The translations under genes and the position numbers were made by a program. A DNA stretch of 64,000 bases from Cyclospora cayetanensis (lineage: Eukaryota > Apicomplexa > Conoidasida > Eucoccidiorida > Eimeriidae), in the NCBI RefSeq assembly GCF_002999335.1, contig NW_020312059.1:248001-312000 (forward strand), in the 5' to 3' direction. The notes under the pieces were generated by a model. That model saw only the letters and a program-made list of their open reading frames with translations, was not told the origin of the DNA and did not search any database. Positions 23,944 through 34,782 of the stretch are shown piece by piece; positions within the stretch are counted from its first letter, which is position 1; each line of letters begins with the position of its first letter.

Positions 23944-24495
23944 TCAGGAAGTCAGAATCAGCCGAATTACTTTAAAAACGGAAGGATTTGTCAAAAGGTT
24001 GGATTTGACGAAGAACTGCGCGGCTTCAGCCGTTGACAACCTGGGTATGATGGTACATACTTTCCTGCAGCGGAGCGCGCTACAGTCCACCAGAAGAACC
24101 GTGAGATACATTTTTTGCAGTGCGAATCTTACCATGGCCCCAAAGAGTCCTGGTATCTGCTTTGAGCGAAACGACACTGCAAAGTTGAAGTCGGAATGCA
24201 CAAACAACGGCGCTTAAGCCATAGCAGGCGATCCTCAAAATGATAGTGCTCTACCTTGCCACTCTAAAATCTGGCAAAAAAACTGGATCCGCGAGTGTCA
24301 AAAGCAGGAAACTCCCCCTATATTGCTAGAAAGCGTAGGCCACCACAAGAAAGTGCGGCTGTGCTGCAAAATAATGAATTGCGGGGGCATCGCGAAAGGA
24401 CTTCGGCGACTCTGCTGGTGATTTCCTTTTCTACTTTCCTCTAAGGTCACACTGCAGGATTTCTCCGAGCCAGTGAACAAGTCGATGATTATCAA
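23944..24495 (-). pseudogene. Integrase fragments of the gypsy-like element
   Basis: The segment at about 24370-24300 has SRTFLWWPTLSSNI, matching the end of the integrase zinc-binding domain, where 'R-yyWPgM--dv' is typical. The core at 24207-23944 has VLLVDCSA, CTIIP and STAEAAQFF, matching 'VVDRfSKmaHFiP--T-AeetA-LF', and ends in LILTS where 'SDRg-qFtS' is expected. The catalytic acidic positions I can align are missing. The two pieces are in the right order but not one continuous frame. Confidence 0.65.
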
Positions 24496-24608
24496 GGCAA
24501 GCCTGGAAGTTTCTTATTGTGATATATTTAAGACCGCTGCAATGTCTGCACAGTGAAGTGGCTCCCATAAAAGAGTACGCGCAGTATTTCATTCCCCACA
24601 CACGGGAT

Positions 24609-24950
24609 TCAGCTCCTCTTTAAGCACTGGATACCAATTCTCGGTTTCGGTGCAGCAACGAGAATAACAGGTAATAATCTGATGTTTTGGCAACCCGTAG
24701 CCTGTTGGGAAAGAATGGCAAGCACGAATGCGTGACTAACATTCGTTGTTAGGAGTAAATGCCACTCACAATCGGGCAGTGCAAATATTGGAGGAAATGT
24801 AGGGAGGCCAGTAGGCTTCCTTGCTGTGGCACCTGTCTCCCCTGACAACGCAGTAAACTGCATTTTCTGAACTGGACCAACCAAAGTAGCAGTGGTTGAA
24901 GTAACATCCCCAACGAAATTTCGGTGACGACGTGCACGCTCATAGAGCTT
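24609..24950 (-). pseudogene. RNase H-like fragment of the gypsy-like element
   Basis: Open for about 110 residues after the IKAWP segment. It carries the connection motif (SKLYERARRHRNFV, matching the usual 'f-glc-YYR-Fi'), then ALPDCEWHLLLTTNVS and LAILSQQ, which match the 'ALPDfs-pF-l-TDAS-ygigavLsQ' start of gypsy RNase H. The usual TDAS is TNVS here, so the first catalytic Asp is lost. The similarity is clear in spacing but the sequence is decayed. Confidence 0.7.
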
Positions 24951-25610
24951 TGACATGTCCGTGGGGGTGCGTAAAGGCAAAGGCCATGCCTTGATTGTTT
25001 GAAATTTTGACAGACCTTGCTCGACATCAGCAGCTGAAATGCTATTTCCCCATAGCACAGTTTACCCTGTAAAAACAACACTTGAATGCCCTCACATACC
25101 ACTGTTTGTTTTGTAACAGTGGAGGTGCAGGCCTTAGGCGCTCTTAAGCATCTCACTTACAGACAAAGACTACTTCCATGTACGCAGATATCCAGCTTCG
25201 CTTGATACGGGACCTTATATCCCTCTTTTCTTCCTACTGGAGCTCAGCGGAAACATTTGCCAGTCTCGACTGAGTTCAGGTATACTCGAGTTTGCGAATG
25301 CCCGGATCGAACGCCGGTGTTTATCATCAGCGTGAATAGGAGAAAGCGCCTGTACACCCAGATGTTGAGCAGACTTGAACTCGTTTGATTTGTCAAACCA
25401 CTCGCCAACACAGGGCAGCAGCGACTTTAACTATGCACGTAGCTTCTTCAGGGGTTTAGAGTTACGCAGATGCACCACCATTCGTTCCCTTTTCGGCACC
25501 AACGTCGGGTTATGCCCAAAGGCGCTGGGCAACTTCTGCAGTCTGCCTTTTTCAAGAAATCATCCCTATATCGCTCAATCTTTACATTGTAATGTGTGAG
25601 CGTCCGTGGC
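24950..25610 (-). pseudogene. Reverse transcriptase fragments of the gypsy-like element
   Basis: The N-terminal piece (within 25590-25448) reads YRDDFLKKADCR, then CPAPLG, RKGNEWWC and LNP. This matches the gypsy stretch ending in 'kkdG-WR-CVDYR-LN'. About 270 bases later, at 25195-25160, the segment KLDICVHGSS corresponds to the YLDDI-V-S catalytic box with one of the two Asp codons lost. A stop follows, then VRCLRAPKACTS and IQVLFLQG, matching the thumb segment before the 'FLGH' motif. The frame then shifts into SISAADVEQ and IKAWPLP. Loss of the Asp pair, the stop and the frame changes make this a pseudogene. Confidence 0.68.
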
Positions 25611-25666
25611 TGCAAAAACAATCTTAGGCTGACCCGGGAGTCAGCTCGATAGGGTGCACAGGACAA

Positions 25667-28600
25667 GCAACAGGCCAGCTGCTAGCCGTCCGCCAATATT
25701 TAGCACATCCACTAAATGTTTCCTCATGTGTGCCGAGTCCTGCTGTGTGTTTGTTTAAATTTCAATCGAATACCCTAGCTAAGAGTTGTTTGGATAGCCA
25801 CCGTGCCTGGATGCATGCTAACCACCGGCTTTCCTTTGTACGCTACTGAGTTGCCCGCCCAAAGACTTTGCCTCAGCTTGCTGAGGTACCGACTTTACCC
25901 CGCTCACGACAGAAAGAATGAGTGTTCTTCAGGTTATCAGGAATTCTTTCTGCTTAGCTCTTCCCCGCACACTATCCTCCGTAACGCGTAGCTGTGGTTG
26001 CATGCACGCCTTCCATTGGGTAACTCATGGCATAGCTTCGATCGAGTAATGGTGCACCGGGCCTTGATAGAGGTCACGGAATATAGTGATAGAAGCTGGT
26101 TCCACTTTAAGAAAAAGCTTTGCTGTCCTAGCCTGGCCAGCTCGTGAAAGACACCGCCTTCCAGGGAGCCGGTGTCTTTGGTACTGCTCTAAGAAGTGAA
26201 CAGGCACATCAATGGTGCACCGCCTTTCCTTGTGACAAACGCACTTCACCTTTAGCTTCAAGCAAAGATAGCAACTCTTCACCGCTAATGTGAACTAGCA
26301 TCTGCGCAGAATTGCTCCGTGGTGAAAGTGCCACATGTGCGATTGCTAATGGCATAGCTTACAAATAAGTGGAGTAATTTCTGCACGGCCTTCAGGTACA
26401 ATGAACCCATGGGGTGACTTTGTCGACAATCAAATGGGCGTACTGCAGATTAAAGGCAGTGAGCATTGAGCATGAACCGTGCAGCTGGGCAACTGTGCCT
26501 CTGACTTCCGTGGCCTCTTCACTGCATCGAAGCTTCCAAGGGTGTCTTCTGCTTCCCTGAGGCACTTTTTCTGCTCACCAGCTTGAACCTAGGGTGTCCA
26601 GTTCCGTTGTTCATGTTCTTTGGAGCATCAATCGAAAAAGCAGGAGTGGTGCTTGTTTGTTCCTGAAACTTCAACCAGCCCATCATGTGCAAATGACCTA
26701 CTGGTCGCTCATTTACTCGCGGAGTCGCAACCCACAATGCAATTACACGAGGGACTTCGGGTAGACCTCAGATAATTACTGGTACAACTGCAACTCGTCA
26801 ACGCTATGGCTCTTGCGAGCGAGAGTTTAACATTTCTCGATATACGAATGTATTGTTTGATTCCCTCTCTTCCACCTTCTTAACTCCAAAAAGTTTGTTG
26901 TTTTGCTAATCTCGGGATACACCGATGAGTCAGGACTTGTACGAAGACTTGTGCTGTAGTAATCCTTGCAGGTACTTAGATCCTCCTACATCAATAGCTA
27001 CGTCCACACTGCTCATCCATCCAGTAAGAGCAGTCTTTTCTTCTAAGAAATACAAAAGGAGTTACCTTTCCAACTGAATGATGAATTAATCGACTACTTC
27101 CTCATCCTCAGGCCGTCATACCTTTATGCCCTTCATAGCCTCGTCGTCGCATCTCAAACCTATAATCGGCTAATCAAACAAGCCCTTTCACCTCTGTGAA
27201 GCTTCTACGTTCGCACCAGCATGAAGGCCGGCCCTTGCCGCCGCCAGCGTCGTTATTCCGCTGTCAACTTCCATACCCAGATGATACTTTTAGATTGCCG
27301 CCAAAGGAACTTAGAAAAATGAATTACCAAATAGGTTGGTCAAACGCAGTTGGACCGTTGTAAGCAAACCCTACGTCCCACTTTGTTCATCTTTAGGGTA
27401 ACCTGACATCCCAGTGCGTTGATAACCAGTGGATAAGACAGAACTGCTAGAGCAAACTGTGCAGCGCTACTATCGCTAACGCTTTACCCGAAGTATTTGT
27501 TGCAGGGCACTGAACTCAAGTCTAAAGATAAACTTATTAGAAAGCTACTGAATGCTTCTCGAAAACCCCCGCTTCAACTGCTCCCGCCCGTGAGGCTTCC
27601 TGACTTGAGGGAGGAGACCAGCAGGAAGCTCGTATCTGCACTTTTTTAACACTCCAAGCATTCACAGCCATTCGCAATCAGCACCTAGTTAACACGCAGA
27701 CAACAATACACCTTCTTTTATCGAGCCGACAGGACCCTGGAAGAAATGTAGACGACTAGATATACCGAATAGTCATTTCTTTCCTCATTCTTGGTTGAAT
27801 GCAACTAAAGTAGTAGAAATCGGTGAAGTGTAGCTCAGCCCGCTAATCTACGGATTCATTGCATATGTTTCGGCTCGCATCACTAAAGACGCGCGTTTGA
27901 CATTATTTCCCCAATAATTTTTGTCTCAAACTATCAGTTAGTTGCTTTAAGGGCAGCCGCTAAATCTGGCAATGGTATACCAATGTGCCCTTCATTTTTG
28001 CCAGGGGTATTAGCCTCTGTTCTGCGTTGGGTAGTCTTTGGCTACAGGCTTGGCAAGTCTTTGACAGCGTTGATGCGCTGGAAGTGGGGTAACAAATTGT
28101 TGCATTTCACTGCCTCATTTTGCAATTCAGTGGTATCCATGCACATCTATCTAGCCACGAGTCGTGCCAAGTATGCTCGTCGTGCAGCAGACACAAGTTT
28201 GTTGGTATTGGAGCTAACTTAGTCTGGATGTTGATACTGCGTCTCTGTATGCTTTCCTCTTGATACCCGGTAACTGATTGATTTGGCTGTAACTAACCGG
28301 AAGAAAGCCCTTCAAACGGCAGAAGCCTGTCGCATGATAAGCGAGAGCTTTACCGTTCGAGCTAGACGTTGTCTCTAAGGGTAACAATTCCTTATCCATC
28401 GTTGACCCCTGCCGAGAACGTGGGGGGTTTTGCGCAAAAGCTGCCACATGACTTTGAAGCTACAATACCGTAACATGTGACCTACACATGGAGTTGCCTG
28501 TTCGGAAGCACCAGAACCTTGGGCCCTACTAGGCTGCAAGCTTTAGAAATCTATGCGTGGGTATCTGGACCCACCGTTAGTAATTTGTTGCTCTGTAGTC

Positions 28601-29427
28601 CCTGAGATCTCCCGTAGAGCACCAATGGTGCATTACGATATATGACGATCGTCTATTTACGACACTCTGCGGCTGTGCACTCCTTTGATTGCCTCTCTCC
28701 AAGCAAGGAGGATGTGGTTGAAGAGAGAAGAGGAAACTGGTGATGCAGAGAGAAGAAAGCTTTAAGAGCGTCCCTACACCGCAGCACTAACACATAATAC
28801 TGGTGCAGGCTAGAAGTAAGGACCTGTTATGTGTATTTAGGTGTGTATTGCTGTAAGAGACAGTGAGACCCAGTCCTGTTCAGTCTGGGGCTCTTCGGCG
28901 GAGAAAGCTGCTGCAGTGTCGCGGGATAGGAAACTGGCACCCAGGCTCGAGCGTCTTCTTTCTTCGTCCTTCTGCGTCTTTTCAGCCGTCTCAAATAAAC
29001 ATTCAGAGAGTTAATTCTTTCCAGGAATTAGAATTTCATTTGCGGTTGCTTTACTCCCCTGGTGGCTCGATGCCCAGCGGGACGTCGGCTGCTCAGTCTG
29101 CTCCACTGTCTTCGGTAGCTGGAGAGTTGCTTTGTAGGGCGTTTCGAGACAAAGAGCCCTGTGGAATAGGAAGGAGGAAGGCGTGGATATAACACCTGGG
29201 ACCTAAGACATCTTGTTGGATGTCCGCGGAGACGTGAGCCCTCGTTTTTCCAAAGAGCTGGACTGTACATCCATCCCTATAATCTGGTGGTCCGTGTATT
29301 TTATTGGGGTTTACTTCCCCCTTAGATATAAACCTCACCAGGTTCACCCATAGATCGCTGCACACCCGATTTCTCCGTTCGCTGGCTCCCCCCAGCCGCT
29401 CCCTGGTCATCTCCTTTTCCCTTGGAA
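25667..29427. other. Gene-poor stretch, possible upstream part of the retroelement and branching-enzyme promoter
   Basis: This is where gag, protease and the 5' LTR of the minus-strand element would lie, but I recognise none of them. Minus-strand open frames at 26282-26025 and 26737-26519 have no clear match. The last few hundred bases (from about 28.8 kb) should contain the promoter and 5' leader of the branching-enzyme gene, and the sequence composition changes to a coding-like, more GC-rich one from about 29.3 kb. Confidence 0.4.
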
Positions 29428-32400
29428 ATGACAGAAAGCGCGCAGCCGCAGGCACGTGAACACGGGGGAAGGAATAGCGCACATGCCACCTCCACCGGGC
29501 TCCCAAAGCCTTCGGCGCACTCTTCTTTTCGCCACCCCGCCTCAGATTCAGTTGCCACCAAGACCGGCGATTCTCCAACTATAGAGTCCCTGGCCACCAG
29601 CATGACCGAGGTGACGCGTCTTTCCAGTGCTTCGGGCACATCCGTGGCAGAAACCGGACCGGGAAAGGCTTCCTCTATGCAGAAACCCCTTTCTGGGTCC
29701 CAGGAGGCGCACCAAGGCAATGCTTATGGGAACGGTGTGCCCGCGCCTACCGCTTCTGGGGGAAGCAAGAACTCTACACAAGGTGTTCCTTCTCCCTCCG
29801 CGCCTTTTCAGCGCACTACGGGATGTCCTACAGGCTATGTACCTTCTTCTGGACCCAAGGAGCAGCCCAATACTAACATGCACGATGTGGCTCGAGTGGA
29901 TCATGTGGAGGAAGCGCAGCGGCATGACCAGACACATTTCATGGCAGTGCCTCTCGCAGTTCTGCCTCCAGAGGCCGATATACCTGAGTATGACCTGCAT
30001 TTGTTAAACCTGGCGCGGCACGCGGATCCTTTCAGAATGCTGGGATGTCACAAAGTTGAGGGTACTGGCAACGGCGATGTACGAGTCGTGGTAGTACGCG
30101 CGTGGCTTAAGAACGCATCTCATGTAGAACTCAGGCCCCGAGCTGGGGTCTCGGATTGGAGGCTTCCCCCTCCCTTGGAGTCTGTACAACTTGAAAGAAA
30201 GGGGGAACTGCTATTTCAAAAGGCAAGCACCCAACCCCTTAAACCGCTGAGGCTGTGTCCCACGGCATTTAGCTTTGTCTTTACGCCTTATGGCCATCGA
30301 AAGCGCAAGAGTTTACGGTGACAGTCCTTGAAGTGTATGTATACAGGCATTTGAAATATACACGACCGATCCCTCCGCTGCCTCTAGGGGACCCCCTGTA
30401 AAGAATTCTGATCCATACGTCCCCTTAGACTACGAGCTGCTAGTCAAGAGAGACGGAGAGGAGACTTCCCATGTGGTGCACGACACCTACTGCTTTGGGA
30501 TGGTTGTACCCCAGTATAACCTCGAGCTTTTTCAGTCCGGTGAGTTTCGCTACTTACCTGCATTGCCGTGAAGGCCTCTAGAGGAGCTCCTAGGAATTGC
30601 TGCAGGGGTTAAAAGTTGGTATTGTGACTCCCCAGCAGTAGCAGCTCTTCAGACACTACACTCTCAGGGGCTGAGCCGAATCCTCGATTGCTGCAAGTTA
30701 CTCTAGAACGCTGTCCATCTAGCAGTTGCTCCCTGTGGCTCTTCCTATTTGGTGCGCGTTCAGGTTCGTGTTGGCATGTAGACAACCTTATGGGTTCGCA
30801 TATCATAACGGTAGACGGCGTTGTTGGTGTGCGTTTCGCCGTGTGGGCTCCTAACTGCACCTGTGTGTCAGTGGTGGGAGACTGGAACGGCTGGGACGGC
30901 CGCGCGCATCCCATGAGAAAGCGCGTAGAATTCGGTTGCTGGGACCTGTTCATCCCGGGTATCGGTGCTGGCGAGAAGTATGGCTACCGCATTCATGCGC
31001 GAAACGGGTCAGACTTCATTAAGATCGACCCATACGCCCAAGAATTCGAAAACCCACCAAAAACTGCCAGCATTATTAGCTCCTGTGACGATGCTTTCAA
31101 ACCGGTACGGACTCTGGAGTGGGTTGAGGCTCATGGTTCTTAAAGTTCTGATTTGGCAGGACTTCCAATGGGTGCCTAAGCTCAAGCCCCGAATGCTTGG
31201 CAATTAAAGTGGCTGCCACCGAGTGGTAGAACGCAGCGAGTTGAAGAGTACGGCCTCTGGGCTTTGAGATTTGTATGTGGATCTCAGGCCGAAGCCCGCT
31301 ATCAGTGGCACGATCAGGAATGGATGGCGCGACGCAAAACACTTGGCGAGACCGACCAGCTTCACAGAGAGCCAATGGCCATCTACGAAGTCCACCTACC
31401 AAGCTGGATGAGGGGACAGGACGGAAGATACCTCAGTACGTCAAATCATTCGTTGCCACTCGTCCGCCGTTCTTGGGCTTTCATGGAGTCTATTCTCTAC
31501 CCGGCACCAACACTTTCGGCGCTTTTAGAAGGACCTTAGGGGCGGCCCTGGTGCGAGGCTCGCTTATGTTGTCTGTCGGTGGCAGTTGACCTCCCAGGTC
31601 CATAAAAAGGCTGCGAGTCATGAGTCTTATTTCCTGCGCAGGTTATCGAGAGTTGGCAGATCGTTTAGTGCCTCACGTGAAAAATATGAACTTTACTCAC
31701 GTAGAATTCCTACCCCTCGCTCACCATCCATTTGAAGGCTCCTGGGGATACCAAGTGAGCTGCTCCTTGTTGTCGTTGCTCTTGCCACATATGTTGATGT
31801 TGCCGCCTCTTAGCTGAATAATTGAATATAATATTTGGGAAATTTATGTGTGTATTGAAAAGTTTCATGAACTGAAACGGGCGGCGTCGTATGGGCACCC
31901 AAGAGGTCGATGGTTGTGTCATCGTCTACTCTCTCCTCTGCTGCTCTCCTATATGCACATTCAACCTTTCTCCGGTGCATCGCTGTTCGCCCACTTGCTT
32001 TATGTGCAGGTGACGGGCCTCTACGCACCATACAGCCGTCTGGGAAACCCTGATGACTTCAAATACTTGGTGGACACTCTGCACCAGGCCAATATCGGTG
32101 TCTTCATTGATTTTGTGCCGGCGCATTTCTGCAAGGACTCCTGGGGCCTTGTCTATTATGACGGAGAGCCTTGCTACGAATACGCAGATCCAAGGGAAGG
32201 CGAGCACAAACTGTGGGGGACAGCTGGTAAGATATGTGACATCTATCCTATTCCAGTGCCCCTGACTGCATGCCCGGCTTTTCTTCTCATCGGTTGCCCT
32301 ATTAATTTCTTGCGTTTACTTCGCGTGGATGTTAGACATGCACTTGCCGAATGCTCTTTAGGAGTGCTTCCTTCACCCTTCAATATATCCCGCAGTATAC

Positions 32401-34782
32401 GTTGTATGGTGGGATGGGGCTGATTAAAGCGTTTGTTTGTTTACGGAGTCTCTGTGTGGTTTAGTCTTTAACTACCGCCGAAGCGAAGTTCGTTCTTTCC
32501 TACTGGGTGCTGCTTACCACTGGCTGCGGAGATACCATATAGACGGGCTGCGAATTGATGCAGTCTCGTCGATGCTGTACAAGAATCACCAGAAGAAGGA
32601 CGGAGAGTGGCTGCCTAATGAACATGGGGGGGATGCCAACCTTCAGGCTATCTCCCTCCTGCAAGAACTCAACTGGGTGGTGCATAAAGAATTCCCAGGG
32701 GTCTTTACTATGGCAGAAGAGAGCACCAGTTGGAGAGGGGTCACTGACAAAACAGAAGGTTAGGCGAAAACGTGCCTGGCCTTTCGGCAATTCATAAATA
32801 ATAGCTATGAAAATGGGAATTTAGGAGGTGGGCGCCTGTCAGCAACAGATGCGGGGGAAGAGCTGGAGTTGAGTTTTGCATACCCACCAATTGTTGGCAA
32901 GCTCCTGTTTTGGCGCAGGTCTCGGGTTCGACGCGAAGTGGGATTTGGGATGGATGAACGACACGCTTTCGTACCTGTGCTGCCCAGTGGAGAACCGCAA
33001 GAAGTGCCACAACAAACTTACCTTCAGGGGGCTCTACATGGCTCACGAAAGGTCGGGATCTGAACTAACTCAAGTTGTACACTTCATATTCCAGAGTTTT
33101 TTGCTTGTTGTTTAGGGCTTGCATGCGACTTTTGGATTGTTTCCTGTTTTCCCCCATTCCTGGTTTTTGGGACTAATGTGATGAGGTTAACTTGGGGCTT
33201 AGGACTTTCGCTGGTTGAGGGTCAGCGCTTGTGGAAAATCGTTTATGGTGTAGGTGGATTTTGCCTTTGTCCCACGACGAGGTGGTGAGTGGGAAGGGGA
33301 GTTTGTTGGACAAGTGTGGCTATCTTGGAACTCCCTTTGAAGATCGTATTAGAACCCTCAAGACTCTTTACGGGTTTCAAATAGGAATGCCGGGAAGGCC
33401 GCTCATCTTCATGGGGGGGGAGATAGGACAAGGTAGAGAGTGGAAGGATAATAGGTGCGTAAGCTGATAAGACATGAGCATGAAGTTGCGCAGCCGCCGT
33501 CGTGAATGCGCACATCTACATTATCATTCACCTAGCGAGCGCCCACAGATACGCATGCATGCAGATATGTGTGTGGCATGTGCATGAAACGGCTCATTTC
33601 TGGAAAGCATTTTGCGCTAGATGTGTGCCTCTCGTTTGGAATTTTCACCATTCTCTTTTCTAACATGTGGATGACTGCCCCCTTGCTTAAATCTTTTGTT
33701 GGCTTATGTCCGTTCCTCAGGTCTGTGGATTGGCACGAGGGCGAAGAGGAGTTACGTAAGAAGTTGTGCGTTTGGGTGTCGGACCTTTTGGGGCTCTACA
33801 GGTCACAGCCTGCGCTTCATGCAGGAGATGACGAGACCTGGAACTTTAAGTGGACAGATTGCGATAATAACAACGATTGCATTGTTGCTTTCCTCCGCTC
33901 ATATGAATTCTGGTTCAACGATATCCTTGTCGTCTGCAATTTCTCACCACAGGCCTACTACAGGTATGTTTATTTTGAAGGCCTACTTTTTGCGTTTACA
34001 TGTTTGCATTTAAGAGTAAATATTCGACTGGTATTGTATGCCTGGAGAAGACTCTCATGATGAATGCAAATGTTGATGCGTAGGTTTGCTTCATTCCCGA
34101 AGTGTACGCTCTCATAAAATAGTAGACTCTAAATGGTGCGTATATATTTGTGTGCCAGCGTCTGCCTGCTCTTTGCAGATACCCTGTGGGTGTGCCCCAT
34201 GGCGGCGAGTGGCAGCTGTTGCTAAATTCAGATGACTGGAAATACGCGGGGGGGATGTGTGGTATGGGCAACGGCTCTTACATACATACGACGCAGGGGG
34301 GCAGGTGGGCTAACTCTGTCCCTTCCTCTTCCTCGTCTATTGTCCATCCTGTTTCTTTTTTTTTCGTGAAAATGGCGTCTATTTACTTGCACAAATATTT
34401 TACATATATGGAAATTACTTTGCACTCTATGCATCGGTTGATTAAGGAGACTAGCGCACTCAGCCAGGTTGCTGCATCAGATGCATCAGCACCCTAATCC
34501 GAACTAAAAGTACACCTTGTTAATGCATATGTATTCCCATGCAACGAAGCATTGTAGTTGCCGTCAACTAGCTCAACAAGTGTGCGCCTAACTGCTGTTG
34601 ACAGGCTCGGGTGGCCCTACTGTTTGTGGCTGGATGTCCCCGCGAATGGGTGTCTTTATGTCAAGGCCCCTCAACCATCTGCTGAGGAAAAGGACAGACT
34701 AAGGAGGGAGCGAGTGTCTAGGCCTGAGCCTGAACCCCAAAGCGAGGAGCACAGCGTTGAGTCGAAAGGGAAGGAAGAATGA
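29428..34782 (+). CDS. GBE1: 1,4-alpha-glucan branching enzyme, bacterial GlgB type
   Basis: The enzyme makes alpha-1,6 branches in storage glucan (amylopectin granules in coccidia) and acts in the cytosol. Twelve exons, 993 aa, all in phase: 29428-30222, 30347-30539, 30764-31104, 31288-31435, 31642-31754, 32010-32226, 32465-32758, 32919-33051, 33254-33454, 33721-33963, 34179-34304, 34605-34782. About 200 Ser/Thr/Pro-rich residues precede a GlgB-type N-terminal domain (DPFRMLGCH), a CBM48 domain ([19 protein letters not shown]) and the GH13 barrel. Catalytic residues are present: nucleophile D634 in GLRIDAV, acid/base near E687 in MAEES and D753 in LSHDEVV. The region around residues 540-640 ([26 protein letters not shown]) is of the bacterial GlgB kind, not the animal/plant GBE kind. 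Intron 1 needs a GC donor (AAG|GCAAGC). A charged Glu/Arg tail ends the protein. Confidence 0.94.

Larger units (their letters stand above)
23944..25666 (-). mobile_element. Degenerate Ty3/gypsy-type LTR retrotransposon pol region
   Basis: On the minus strand, pieces of a Ty3/gypsy polyprotein occur in the canonical order: reverse transcriptase (about 25610-24950), RNase H (about 24950-24700), integrase zinc-binding remnant (about 24370-24300) and integrase core (24207-23944). Each piece is recognisable only in its own frame, with stops and frame changes between them, so nothing here can encode a working protein. RT followed by RNase H and then integrase is the gypsy order (copia has integrase first). 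I did not find long terminal repeats, a primer-binding site, gag or protease. Flanking DNA is gene-poor on both sides, as expected for an old insertion. Chromovirus-like LTR elements are known from Eimeria, so a coccidian host is consistent. Confidence 0.72.

Noticed and set aside
25295..25325. GTTCGATCC-like string resembling a tRNA T-arm
   Set aside because: The flanking bases do not pair as a T-stem, and no D-arm, anticodon arm or acceptor stem could be folded around it. Similar strings near 21850 and 23400 failed the same test.
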